Source: Bacillus gobiensis
GTDB lineage: Bacteria > Bacillota > Bacilli > Bacillales > Bacillaceae
Assembly: GCF_001278705.1 (NCBI RefSeq)
Contig: NZ_CP012600.1
Coordinates: 372,190 to 436,189 of the forward strand
DNA: 64,000 bases
Direction of reading: 5' to 3'
The notes below the pieces were generated by a model. The model was not told the DNA's origin. It did not search any database and worked only from the letters and a program-made list of their open reading frames with translations. The position numbers and the translations under genes were made by a program. Below, piece by piece: positions 44,326 through 53,287 of this stretch (the first letter of the stretch is position 1; each line of letters starts with the position of its first letter).

Positions 44326-46221
44326 ATGGATATTTTAAAGAAGATCGAGCAGTATAGGGAAGAGGAGCAGCGTCTGAAATGGGAAGGCACCTTCGCTGAT
44401 TATCTGGAAATTATCAAGGAAAACCCGATAGTCGCTCAATCTGCTCATTCGCGAGTTTATAATATGATAAAAGACCATGGAATCGAAGAAAGGACCGGGA
44501 AAAAAACGTATACTTTTTTTGATCGGGAGCTTTTTGGTCTTGAAGAATCGCTGGAACGGCTTGTCGAAGAGTATTTCCATCCCGCTGCCAAACGTTTGGA
44601 CGTCAGAAAAAGAATATTGCTGCTTATGGGTCCGGTCAGCGGCGGAAAATCAACCTTGGTAACGATACTGAAAAGAGGGCTTGAGGCTTACTCCCTCACA
44701 GAACAAGGTGCGGTATACGCAATTAAGGGCTGCCCGATGCACGAAGATCCGCTTCATTTAATCCCGCAGCATTTGCGTGAGGATTTTTACCAAGAGTACG
44801 GAATCAGAATCCAAGGGAATTTGTCACCGCTTAATTTAATGCGCTTGGAAGAGGAGTACGGCGGAAGGATTGAAGATGTCCGAGTGGAACGCATTTTCTT
44901 TTCGGAAGATAAACGGATAGGAATTGGCACGTTCAGCCCGTCCGATCCAAAATCACAGGATATTGCCGATCTGACAGGCAGTATCGACTTTTCAACGATC
45001 GCCGAGTACGGATCCGAATCGGATCCGCGCGCTTATCGATTTGACGGTGAGCTCAATAAAGCAAACAGAGGAATGATGGAATTTCAGGAGATGCTAAAGT
45101 GTGATGAAAAATTTCTCTGGCACCTGCTTTCCCTGACTCAGGAAGGAAATTTTAAAGCGGGAAGATTCGCTTTAATCTCTGCAGATGAACTGATTGTAGC
45201 CCATACGAATGAAACGGAATATCGCTCCTTCATCAGCAATAAAAAGAACGAGGCGCTCCATTCAAGAATTATCGTTATGCCTGTTCCTTATAACTTAAAG
45301 GTGTCTGAAGAGGAACGGATTTATGAAAAAATGATTTCAGAAAGTGACGTGAAAGAGGTTCACATTGCACCGCATACACTGAAGGTTGCCGCGATGTTTT
45401 CGATCATGACTCGCCTGAAGGATCCGAAACGGTCGGACATCAATCTTGTGAAAAAAATGCGACTGTATGATGGAGAAAGCGTAGAAGGCTTTAACTCAGT
45501 AGACGTGGAAGATTTGAAGAAGGAATACAATGATGAAGGCATGAAGGGGATTGATCCGAGGTATGTCATTAACCGCATATCCTCCACGATCATCAGAAAA
45601 AATATGGAATCGATTAATGCGCTTGACGTGCTGCGATCTTTGAAGGATGGGCTCGAGCAGCATCCTTCCATTTCCACAGAGGAACGAGACCGCTATTTGA
45701 ATTTTATTTCGACCGCTAGAAAAGAATACGACGACATTGCGAAAAAAGAGGTTCAAAAAGCGTTTGTCTACTCCTATGAGGAATCCGCCAAAACGTTAAT
45801 GGACAATTATCTGGATAACGTGGAAGCCTATTGCAACAAAAATAAATTAAGAGATCCTCTAACCGGTGAAGAAATGAACCCGGATGAAAAACTAATGAGA
45901 TCAATAGAGGAACAAATCGGCATTTCCGAAAATGCGAAAAAAGCCTTCCGCGAAGAAATCCTGATTCGTATTTCCGCCTATGCGAGAAAAGGAAAACGAT
46001 TCGATTACAACTCTCATGAAAGACTGAGAGAAGCGATTCAGAAAAAGCTATTTGCCGACTTAAAAGATGTGGTTAAAATCACAACCTCAACGAAAACACC
46101 TGATGAACAGCAGCTGAAGAAAGTAAACGAAGTTGTCGCAAGGCTCATAGACGAGCACGGCTATAATTCCACAAGCGCAAATGAACTATTAAAATATGTC
46201 GGAAGCTTGCTAAATCGATAA
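44326..46221 (+). CDS. prkA: PrkA serine protein kinase / AAA+ protease-like protein
   Basis: A 631-aa protein, exactly the usual Bacillus length. The AAA+ core has Walker A LLMGPVSGGKSTLVTILKRG around residue 104, and a kinase-like C-terminal domain (AYARKGKRFDYNSHERLREA). PrkA acts in sporulation; B. subtilis PrkA is reported as a kinase and also as an AAA+ protease acting on Hpr (ScoC). ATG 44326 is preceded by GGGAGG. In B. subtilis yhbH follows directly; here about 3.9 kb intervenes. Confidence 0.96.
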   Translation: MDILKKIEQYREEEQRLKWEGTFADYLEIIKENPIVAQSAHSRVYNMIKDHGIEERTGKKTYTFFDRELFGLEESLERLVEEYFHPAAKRLDVRKRILLLMGPVSGGKSTLVTILKRGLEAYSLTEQGAVYAIKGCPMHEDPLHLIPQHLREDFYQEYGIRIQGNLSPLNLMRLEEEYGGRIEDVRVERIFFSEDKRIGIGTFSPSDPKSQDIADLTGSIDFSTIAEYGSESDPRAYRFDGELNKANRGMMEFQEMLKCDEKFLWHLLSLTQEGNFKAGRFALISADELIVAHTNETEYRSFISNKKNEALHSRIIVMPVPYNLKVSEEERIYEKMISESDVKEVHIAPHTLKVAAMFSIMTRLKDPKRSDINLVKKMRLYDGESVEGFNSVDVEDLKKEYNDEGMKGIDPRYVINRISSTIIRKNMESINALDVLRSLKDGLEQHPSISTEERDRYLNFISTARKEYDDIAKKEVQKAFVYSYEESAKTLMDNYLDNVEAYCNKNKLRDPLTGEEMNPDEKLMRSIEEQIGISENAKKAFREEILIRISAYARKGKRFDYNSHERLREAIQKKLFADLKDVVKITTSTKTPDEQQLKKVNEVVARLIDEHGYNSTSANELLKYVGSLLNR

Positions 46222-46234
46222 TTTGTATAGTAGT

Positions 46235-46270
46235 GACTCAAGGTATGTGATGCCGTGAGTCGTTTTTTTT
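46235..46270 (+). terminator. Terminator of prkA
   Basis: GACTCA...TGAGTC with inner GG/CC pairing, followed by eight T. Confidence 0.8.
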
Positions 46271-46320
46271 GGGGGGGAAATACGGGCAGGGCTTTATAAC
46301 GTATAGAAAGCGAGCAACTC

Positions 46321-46460
46321 GGAATAAATTTTTCAGGAGCTAGGACTGAAATAATACGATCTGGTCGCAATAATCACTCTAGTGGTCGCAAAAAATTAGA
46401 AGGTGGGCCGAATAAATTCCAAACCGGGTCGAATTAATCACAGGGCCAGTCACAAAAGTG
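46321..46460. repeat. Degenerate 21-nt periodic repeat, block A
   Basis: Seven units begin at 46321, 46343, 46363, 46384, 46406, 46427 and 46448, with steps of 20-22 nt. Each opens with a form of GG(T/C)CG(A/C)A(A/T)(A/T)AAT, for example GGTCGCAATAATC, GGTCGCAAAAAATT, GGCCGAATAAATT and GGTCGAATTAATC. The 7-9 nt between heads vary. No ORF is credible here. It shares a 21-nt identical core with block B. Confidence 0.75.
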
Positions 46461-46557
46461 TGCCAACCGGAGGACAGCCTGTCTGAAGAGAGGGCGCATC
46501 GTCAGAAAAATTGTTCAAAGTATAGAAGTGCCACTTTTTTTCGGTGATTTCGAGCCA

Positions 46558-46690
46558 GGACAGAAAAAACGCAAGATTTGTCGCAATTATTTCTCAATTG
46601 GTCACAATAAATTAGAAGGTGGGCCGAATAAAACTGAGTTCGGGTCGAATAATCCCCAAACTAGTCCTAAAACCTCGCGAAAGTCCAATC
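46558..46690. repeat. Degenerate 21-nt periodic repeat, block B
   Basis: Units begin at about 46558, 46579, 46600, 46622, 46643, 46663 and 46682 (steps 19-22 nt): TGTCGCAATTATT, GGTCACAATAAATT, GGCCGAATAAAAC, GGTCGAATAATCC, AGTCCTAAAAC. The run TTAGAAGGTGGGCCGAATAA is identical to block A (46397-46416 there, 46612-46631 here). A terminator follows. Confidence 0.75.
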
Positions 46691-46710
46691 TCCCCGTATA
46701 TTCTCGGTCA

Positions 46711-46741
46711 AATCCCGCACACAAGGTGCGGGATTTTTATT
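46711..46741 (+). terminator. Terminator at the end of the repeat region
   Basis: CCCGCAC/GGTGCGGG with a short loop and ATTTTTATT. No gene lies directly before it. Confidence 0.75.
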
Positions 46742-46894
46742 GTCCTGTTATTAAAGATACGACTTTAGACCGATCTAAAATCAGCCTGAAACTAATGTTG
46801 TCTTAAATTTTAATTAGCTATAGTTAGATGGGTAATAAAGGATTCATAAACTAAATTCACCTAAAAATTTTTTAATTGGAAGGAGTAAGCAATA

Positions 46895-49800
46895 ATGTCA
46901 TGGATTACAAAATGGTCATTTAAAAACAAGGCGGCTGTCTGGATTATGGGAATTATCATTCTCGTCATGGGGATCATCAGTTACATACGGCTGCCGATGG
47001 AATTTTTCCCTTCAACCGATATGCCGATGGTTTCTGTCATTACTACAGGACAGGGAATGGACGCAAATACGATGGAGAGTGAAGTTACCGATCCGATCGA
47101 GCAGGCCCTGGACAGTGTAAAAGGCAAAACGAATATTTTATCTACCTCTGGTGATTCCTTTTCAAATGTACAGGTACATCTGGAAGCAAAAACGGACATG
47201 AAGGAAGCTAAAGCTGAGGTGGAGGATCTGTTAAATGCATTGACCCTTCCACAGAATGTGTCTAAACCTACAATTTCTCAATTAAATACATCAATGATCC
47301 CTGTCTCATATGTATCTTTATCGTTTGAAGGCAGTCTGACAAGCGAAAACATTAAAAAATCCGAAGAAGAAATCGTTCCTCTTTTTAAGGACATAGAGGG
47401 TGTTGCATCTGTTCAAACGATGGGTGTGGCTGAAGACTATGTTTCTGTTACTTTAGACGAAACAAAAATGAAGGAAAGCAATGTATCGGTTGAGCAAATC
47501 ATGACGCTTTTACAAGGCCAGAACCTAAACGCTTCCATTGGTGAAAAAAATATCGATGGAAGATCGACGAATGTAAAAGTAGTAGGGCAGGTAAATAATA
47601 TTGATGAATTAAAGAATGCTGAAATTGTACCATCAGTGCCATTAAAGAATATAGCTAACGTTGAAATCAAAAAGCCGGAAGATTCGCTCACAAGGATTAA
47701 TGGCGAGGGCGGACTAATCTTAGTCGTAACAAAAGACAGTCAGTCGAATGCTGTTACAGTCAGTCATAAAGTAAACGAATTAAGTGATAAAATCAATGAA
47801 GATAATAAAGGCGAGCTGCAATCGAATGTAATTTTGGAAACTGCCGATACGGTTGAGTCGTCTGTTCACAGCATGATGAATGAAGTGCTTCTTGGAGCTC
47901 TATTCGCTACTATTGTTATTATGATCTTTCTGCGAAATCTTAAATCTACATTCATTACGATCGTGTCGATCCCTTTATCTCTCGGACTTACTCTGTTTCT
48001 TTTGTCCGTCTCGGGTGTCACGCTTAATATTCTTACCCTAGGCGGAGTGGCAGTTGCCGTCGGAAGGCTCGTAGATGATAGTATCGTTGTTATTGAAAAT
48101 ATTTTTAGAAAGTCGCAGAATGAAAAATTTTCAGTTTCCATGATCATCGACGCGACAAAAGAAGTAGGGAGTGCCATTACAGCATCAACCTTAACAACTG
48201 TAGCAGTATTTTTGCCGATGGGGTTAGTCAACGGAGGACTACAGGACTTGCTTCTCCCATTTGCCTTGACTATTACCTATTCACTGCTTGCGTCCCTGCT
48301 CGTGGCATTGACGGTCGTTCCTTTGATGAGTGCGGGTTTATTAAAAAACAGCAAACTGAAAGAGCACATACCGTCCAAACGATTCGGAAGTTTTTTGACC
48401 TGGTCGTTAAGTCATAAACTGATTGTCCTTGGAACTGCTTTCGTCTTGTTTGCCGGTTCGATCGGCGCCTATATGGTTCTTCCGAAAGGTTCTATAGCAA
48501 AGACAAAAAATGACTACGTGGTAGCTACTCTCGATTATCCAAACGAAGTACCAATTGAGGATGTAAAGGATGGCGCTTTGACTCTTGAGAAGCATATCTT
48601 GGAGCAAGAAGGAGTAGAACATGCTTATCTTCAACTGGGTAATTCAGATGACTCTGCATCGTATGGTCAAATCAGTTCACCAACTCAAGCGCAATTTATG
48701 GTGACCTTAAAAGAAGGAACGGATGAAGAGAAATTTTTGCAAAACATTACGGATGAAAAAGATCAATACCCGGAAGCACAGCTTAGTGCTACAGGAGCTT
48801 CCATGATGGGCGGAGGGCAAACAGAGATTACGGTTGATGTACTCGGAGACGATCCAGAGACTCTGTCAGAGGTTGCGCTTACGATTAAAGACAAGATAGA
48901 TGGGATTGAAGGAATCGAAAAAGTAACTTCAAATCAGGAGGATCAAAAGACGGTCTATTCATTTGCCGTAAAACCGGGTGCAACGACAACGGACCAAGTC
49001 GTTCAGCAAGCAGGTACGCTTCTCAATCAAACACCAATCGGGACAGTAGAAGTGAATGACCAGCAAGCGGACGTAAAAGTAGAGCCGCTATTCGATCCGA
49101 AAACAGAAAAAGACCTGGCAGATCTGCCGGTTGCTACTCAAACGGGTATGGCGTCCATATCTGATATCGCAACCTTAACCAAAGAAGAAGAACCGACTAA
49201 TATCTATCATAAGGACAACGAACAATATGTAAGAGTTACAGCAAATGTTGATCCAAAACAGGTTTCTGATATCTCGGCAGAAATTTCAACAGCCATCTTT
49301 GGCAATAATACAGAAGAAGGGATCGATCTCCCTGATGATACGGAAGTGCTTGTCGGCGGGGCAAGCGCAGATCAATCGAGCGATTTCAGCGATATGTTTA
49401 TTACGATGTTGGCTTCGATCGCAATCGTATTTGTCATCATGGTCGTAACCTTTAAAACGATTCGTACGCCAATAGCTATTCTTTTCTCGTTGCCGCTCGC
49501 TGCGATCGGTGCGATACTTGCTTTGATTATTACGAGAATTCCGGTCGATGTGACATCGCTATTAGGGGCTTTGATGCTAATCGGAGTAGTCGTGACCAAT
49601 GCAATTGTATTGCTTGACCGTGTGAAGCAAAATGAGGAGAGCATGAGCATTCGAGATTCATTGGTAGAAGCTGCGTCAGTACGTATGCGGCCGATTATCA
49701 TGACAGCAGTTGCCACAATCTGTGCGATGCTTCCGTTACTGTTCAAAGAATCTGAATCTGGAAATCTCGTCTCAGGAAGCCTGGCGGTTGTTGTTATCGG

Positions 49801-49927
49801 AGGACTTGGCGTGTCGACCGTATTAACGCTTATAGTCGTTCCAGTAATTTATGAACTGCTGTATTTCAAAAAGTCAAAACGTGAGCGAAAAGCGCTTGAA
49901 GAAACGAAAACAAGAATCAGTATATAA
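46895..49927 (+). CDS. RND-family efflux pump (SwrC/AcrB-like)
   Basis: A 1010-aa proton-driven exporter with the RND plan: helix 1 (residues about 13-30), a large extracytoplasmic loop, helices 2-6, a second loop, and helices 7-12. It has LPMEFFPSTDMPMVSV after helix 1, and GGVAVAVGRLVDDSIVVIENIF with the proton-relay acidic pair in helix 4. Its closest known relative by pattern is Bacillus SwrC/YerP, which exports surfactin and other lipophilic compounds. GAAGGAG precedes the ATG. It is monocistronic and interrupts the prkA-yhbH order. Substrate unknown. Confidence 0.92.
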   Translation: MSWITKWSFKNKAAVWIMGIIILVMGIISYIRLPMEFFPSTDMPMVSVITTGQGMDANTMESEVTDPIEQALDSVKGKTNILSTSGDSFSNVQVHLEAKTDMKEAKAEVEDLLNALTLPQNVSKPTISQLNTSMIPVSYVSLSFEGSLTSENIKKSEEEIVPLFKDIEGVASVQTMGVAEDYVSVTLDETKMKESNVSVEQIMTLLQGQNLNASIGEKNIDGRSTNVKVVGQVNNIDELKNAEIVPSVPLKNIANVEIKKPEDSLTRINGEGGLILVVTKDSQSNAVTVSHKVNELSDKINEDNKGELQSNVILETADTVESSVHSMMNEVLLGALFATIVIMIFLRNLKSTFITIVSIPLSLGLTLFLLSVSGVTLNILTLGGVAVAVGRLVDDSIVVIENIFRKSQNEKFSVSMIIDATKEVGSAITASTLTTVAVFLPMGLVNGGLQDLLLPFALTITYSLLASLLVALTVVPLMSAGLLKNSKLKEHIPSKRFGSFLTWSLSHKLIVLGTAFVLFAGSIGAYMVLPKGSIAKTKNDYVVATLDYPNEVPIEDVKDGALTLEKHILEQEGVEHAYLQLGNSDDSASYGQISSPTQAQFMVTLKEGTDEEKFLQNITDEKDQYPEAQLSATGASMMGGGQTEITVDVLGDDPETLSEVALTIKDKIDGIEGIEKVTSNQEDQKTVYSFAVKPGATTTDQVVQQAGTLLNQTPIGTVEVNDQQADVKVEPLFDPKTEKDLADLPVATQTGMASISDIATLTKEEEPTNIYHKDNEQYVRVTANVDPKQVSDISAEISTAIFGNNTEEGIDLPDDTEVLVGGASADQSSDFSDMFITMLASIAIVFVIMVVTFKTIRTPIAILFSLPLAAIGAILALIITRIPVDVTSLLGALMLIGVVVTNAIVLLDRVKQNEESMSIRDSLVEAASVRMRPIIMTAVATICAMLPLLFKESESGNLVSGSLAVVVIGGLGVSTVLTLIVVPVIYELLYFKKSKRERKALEETKTRISI

Positions 49928-49940
49928 AAGAACGATTTAT

Positions 49941-49985
49941 AAATGCAACTCATGCAGCATTAAGGCATGAGCTGCATTTTTTTGC
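49941..49985 (+). terminator. Terminator of the RND pump gene
   Basis: AAATGCA-CTCATGC pairs with GCATGAG-TGCATTT (one bulge on each side), ending in a seven-T run. Confidence 0.88.
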
Positions 49986-50155
49986 TTTTTCGGACAAAAG
50001 CATAATTTGTCCTATTGTCTAAATTGTTTGTCAACAGTATTCCACTTTTGCATAAGATAAAAAATAAATATTTCTCATAACTTGTTTCATATAAAGCAGT
50101 GAACTGGAATACGTATGTATAACTACCAAAAAAGGGTGCAAAGGGAGGGGAAATC

Positions 50156-51325
50156 ATGACCCATGAAGATAATGGCCATTTTGCAATTTCCCAAGAAGAC
50201 TGGTCCCTCCATCGTAAAGGCTACGATGATCAAATACGTCACCAGGAAAAAGTTCAGGAAGCTATAAAAAACAATCTGCCTGATTTGGTGACAGAGGAAA
50301 GCATTATCATGTCCAACGGAAGAGACGTCGTAAAAATTCCAATTCGTTCACTTGATGAGTATAAAATCAGATACAACTATGACAAAAACAAACATGTCGG
50401 GCAGGGTGATGGGGATAGTCAGATTGGTGATGTGGTGGCACGTGACGGTGCAGAGAAAAAGCAGGGTGCCGGAAAAGGATCAGGGGCAGGAGATCAATCA
50501 GGCGAAGATTACTATGAAGCCGAAGTGTCGCTAATGGATTTAGAGGAGGCTCTTTTCAGAGAGATGGAGCTCCCGAATTTGCAGCAAAAAGAAAGAGACA
50601 ATATTGTTGTTGAAGATATAGAATTTAATGATATTCGCAAGACGGGGTTAACTGGAAACATTGATAAGAAACGTACGATGCTTTCCGCTTTTAAGAGAAA
50701 CGCAATGACGGGTAATCGCTCGTTTTATCCGATTTATCCTGAAGATCTCAAATATAAGACGTGGAACGAAATTGTAAAGCCTGATTCAAAAGCCGTCGTT
50801 CTCGCGATGATGGATACAAGTGGAAGTATGGGTGTATGGGAAAAGTATATGGCCAGAAGCTTCTTTTTCTGGATGACCAGATTTCTTAGAACAAAGTACG
50901 AAACGGTAGAAATAGAATTTATTGCTCACCACACAGAGGCTAAGGTTGTTCCTGAGGAGGATTTCTTTTCAAAGGGAGAAAGCGGAGGTACGATTTGTTC
51001 TTCCGTTTATAGAAAATCATTAGAAATCATAGATCAAAAATACGATCCGGCCAGATACAACATTTACCCGTTTCATTTCTCGGATGGGGATAACTTAACA
51101 TCAGATAATGCCAGGTGCGTCAAGCTTGTCAACGAGCTTATGAAAAAAACCAATCTGTTTTGCTACGGCGAAGTCAATCAGTATAACCGCCATTCAACTC
51201 TCATGTCGGCCTATAAAAATATAAATGATGAAAAATTCAAATACTATATCCTAAAACAAAAATCCGATGTGTTCCAAGCGTTAAAAAGCTTTTTTTATAA
51301 AGAAGAAGCCGCGAAGCTTGCTTAA
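50156..51325 (+). CDS. yhbH: Sporulation protein YhbH (DUF444)
   Basis: A 389-aa protein of the YhbH/YeaH family. It has a glycine-rich, charged linker (about residues 90-115, [19 protein letters not shown]) and a von Willebrand A-like domain with a MIDAS-type DTSGSMG around residue 223. It is made during sporulation and functionally linked to PrkA. GGGAGGGG precedes the ATG. It ends at a terminator. A classic prkA neighbour, here separated by the repeat blocks and the pump. Confidence 0.95.
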   Translation: MTHEDNGHFAISQEDWSLHRKGYDDQIRHQEKVQEAIKNNLPDLVTEESIIMSNGRDVVKIPIRSLDEYKIRYNYDKNKHVGQGDGDSQIGDVVARDGAEKKQGAGKGSGAGDQSGEDYYEAEVSLMDLEEALFREMELPNLQQKERDNIVVEDIEFNDIRKTGLTGNIDKKRTMLSAFKRNAMTGNRSFYPIYPEDLKYKTWNEIVKPDSKAVVLAMMDTSGSMGVWEKYMARSFFFWMTRFLRTKYETVEIEFIAHHTEAKVVPEEDFFSKGESGGTICSSVYRKSLEIIDQKYDPARYNIYPFHFSDGDNLTSDNARCVKLVNELMKKTNLFCYGEVNQYNRHSTLMSAYKNINDEKFKYYILKQKSDVFQALKSFFYKEEAAKLA

Positions 51326-51330
51326 AAAAG

Positions 51331-51355
51331 TCCTTCAAGTAAGAAGGATTTTTTC
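51331..51355 (+). terminator. Terminator of yhbH
   Basis: TCCTTC/GAAGGA with a six-nt loop and TTTTTTC. Confidence 0.8.
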
Positions 51356-51368
51356 TTGCCATTTTTTG

Positions 51369-51404
51369 TGTACTAGTGTACTATCTAAATAGAACACTAG
51401 TACA
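51369..51404 (+). promoter_or_regulatory. Palindromic operator of the ABC operon
   Basis: TGTACTAGTGT, 14 nt, ACACTAGTACA: 11-bp perfect inverted arms, 21 nt before the first gene. Position and the GntR/YtrA-type gene in the operon suggest autoregulation by that protein. Confidence 0.75.
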
Positions 51405-51425
51405 TGATTGTTAGGAGGTTTTTGC

Positions 51426-52205
51426 TTGATTGCTTTTCGAGGGCTCGTCCGAAAGGATTTCAAGATGGCACGATCTGCCTTAGTTTTATGGATCGCTGCC
51501 TCGTTCATCCTTTTGGCTTTATTCTACGGATTTTCCAAATATATAAATGAACCATTAGCGATGGTTGGCTTTATCGTGACGTCTCTTATAATCCAAAGCT
51601 TTTTTTCAGCGTGTTTGATGTATTACCAGCTGCAAAAGGAAGGGAAAAGCCAGCTATGGCTGCATAATCCGCAAAGCAGTTACATATTGGTTTTGTCAAA
51701 AATGACGGTTACTTTTATTTGCCAGATCCTTTCACAAATCCTTTTATTTTTGCAGAATTGGTTCGTAATTACATTCTTTGTTAATCCGAAAATCATCGAT
51801 AACGGTATCGTTACGATAAATGACATGTTGTTGATCAATTTAGCAGTTTTAACAGGATCTATCATGTTGATGATTTGGGTTATCTTTTATTGGTCGATTT
51901 ATTCATCACTGAAAAAATTTCCGATCTTAAAAAAAGTTAGAGCGCTGATTATTTTAGTTCTTTTCATTCTCTACAATATGACGGAATCGCTTCTTGCTCA
52001 TGTTTCGAAAAAATTATCGCTGTTTGATCAGTGGGTGATCCCAATCAAAACAAACTTTGCCTTTCTTTATGAAAAGAATTCCGGATGGTCGATGGATGTT
52101 ATGACAGTAAAGTTTTCCGTTATTCCGATTATTTATTATGTTCTCTTAAGTGTCATTCTGCTCTATGTATCCTGCAGGCTTTTAAATAAGCACGTTGAGG
52201 TGTGA
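51426..52205 (+). CDS. Membrane protein of the ABC operon
   Basis: A 259-aa integral membrane protein with about six helices and a basic N-terminus (FRGLVRKDFKMARSALVLW). The start is TTG 51426 with TAGGAGG upstream; the reading from 51408 includes that site. It resembles the permease-like first component of YtrA-linked ABC operons but has no sharp motif. Co-transcribed with the regulator gene 4 nt downstream. Probably the membrane partner of the first ATPase. Confidence 0.7.
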   Translation: MIAFRGLVRKDFKMARSALVLWIAASFILLALFYGFSKYINEPLAMVGFIVTSLIIQSFFSACLMYYQLQKEGKSQLWLHNPQSSYILVLSKMTVTFICQILSQILLFLQNWFVITFFVNPKIIDNGIVTINDMLLINLAVLTGSIMLMIWVIFYWSIYSSLKKFPILKKVRALIILVLFILYNMTESLLAHVSKKLSLFDQWVIPIKTNFAFLYEKNSGWSMDVMTVKFSVIPIIYYVLLSVILLYVSCRLLNKHVEV

Positions 52206-52209
52206 AGCT

Positions 52210-52584
52210 ATGGCTAAAAATTATTCATCGTCAAAGCCGATCTATATGCAGATTGCCGAGCAGGTCTTTAAACAGGTGGTACGCGGAGAATTGAAGCAGG
52301 GCGATAAGCTGCCTTCTGTCCGAGAGATGGCGATTCAAACCGGTGTTAATCCGAATACAATTCAGCGGACTTACAGTGAAATGGAAAGGATGGGGATCGT
52401 GGAGACTAGGCGCGGTCAAGGCACGTTTCTTGCAGAAAATAATCAAATCATTCTCGATCTAAAGGAAAAGATGAAAAACGAGGCGACAGAGGAATATGTC
52501 AACCAGCTTAAGGAGCTTGGTTTAACACAAGCAGAAATGCTGGAAGGGCTTGAAGCTTTTTTGAAAAAGGGGAATCCAGAGTGA
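52210..52584 (+). CDS. GntR-family repressor, YtrA subfamily
   Basis: A 124-aa regulator with an N-terminal winged helix (SSSKPIYMQIAEQVFKQVVR, then KQGDKLPSVREMAIQTGVNP and NTIQRTYSEMERMGIVETRR) and only a short C-terminal helix, as in YtrA proteins. It probably binds the palindrome at 51369-51404. ATG 52210 follows GAGGTG. It overlaps the next ATPase gene by 4 nt, so regulator and transporter are co-made. Members often respond to cell-wall antibiotics; the effector here is unknown. Confidence 0.88.
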   Translation: MAKNYSSSKPIYMQIAEQVFKQVVRGELKQGDKLPSVREMAIQTGVNPNTIQRTYSEMERMGIVETRRGQGTFLAENNQIILDLKEKMKNEATEEYVNQLKELGLTQAEMLEGLEAFLKKGNPE

Positions 52585-53285
52585 GTATCGAATTGAAGCA
52601 GGTGACTAAAAAGTACGGAAAAGAATATGCTCTTGATCACGTTTCACTTTCTCTTACACCGGGAAAAATCTACGGATTGCTAGGTCCGAACGGCAGCGGT
52701 AAATCGACCTTTCTGAAGATCATTTCGGGACTTGTTTTTCCGGATCGAGGGGAGATACTTGTAGAGGATCAAGCAGTATCCCGCAGAATTAGTGAGAGGG
52801 TAGCCTATTCGACGGAGCTTGATATGCTTTATGAGCCATTCAAAGTAAATGATATGCTTTCATTTTATCAAACCCAGTTTCAGGACTTTGACCGGCAAAA
52901 GGCAAATGAGCTTTTGAACCTAATGAAATTAGACGGAAACAAAAAAATTAAAAAGCTCTCGAAAGGAAATCGCGGTAGATTAAAGCTCGTGCTTGCAATC
53001 TCCAGAGACGCTCCCTTCCTTTTGCTTGACGAACCGTTTTCAGGTCTTGATCCTATGGTTCGGGAATCAATTGCGAAGATTCTGATTAGCCACATTGACC
53101 TTGAAAAGCAGACAGTGCTGATCGCAACCCATGAGATTGACGAAATTGAGCTGTTGCTTGACGAGGTCATTGTCATAGCAAACGGGAAAATTGCGGCGCG
53201 AGAAAACGTCGAACGGGTTAGGGAAGAAGAAGATCTTTGTGTGAAGGATTGGCTGAAGGAAATATTTCAAAACAAAGGAGAATGA
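52581..53285 (+). CDS. ABC transporter ATPase (first)
   Basis: A 234-aa ATP-binding subunit with Walker A GPNGSGKSTFLKIISG, signature-like LSKGNRGRLKLVLAIS, and Walker B FLLLDEPFSGLDPMVRESI. The signature LSKGNRGR departs from LSGGQ, as in YtrB/BcrA-type exporters. GTG 52581 overlaps the regulator stop. It is most likely paired with the upstream membrane protein. Confidence 0.9.
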   Translation: MSIELKQVTKKYGKEYALDHVSLSLTPGKIYGLLGPNGSGKSTFLKIISGLVFPDRGEILVEDQAVSRRISERVAYSTELDMLYEPFKVNDMLSFYQTQFQDFDRQKANELLNLMKLDGNKKIKKLSKGNRGRLKLVLAISRDAPFLLLDEPFSGLDPMVRESIAKILISHIDLEKQTVLIATHEIDEIELLLDEVIVIANGKIAARENVERVREEEDLCVKDWLKEIFQNKGE

Positions 53286-53287
53286 TC

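Noticed and set aside
46321..46690. CRISPR-like array
   Set aside because: The 21-nt units have short degenerate heads rather than identical 24-37-nt repeats, and no cas gene is present.
46528..46806. 92-codon ORF across the repeat region
   Set aside because: No ribosome site, spans repeat units and a terminator; composition not protein-like.
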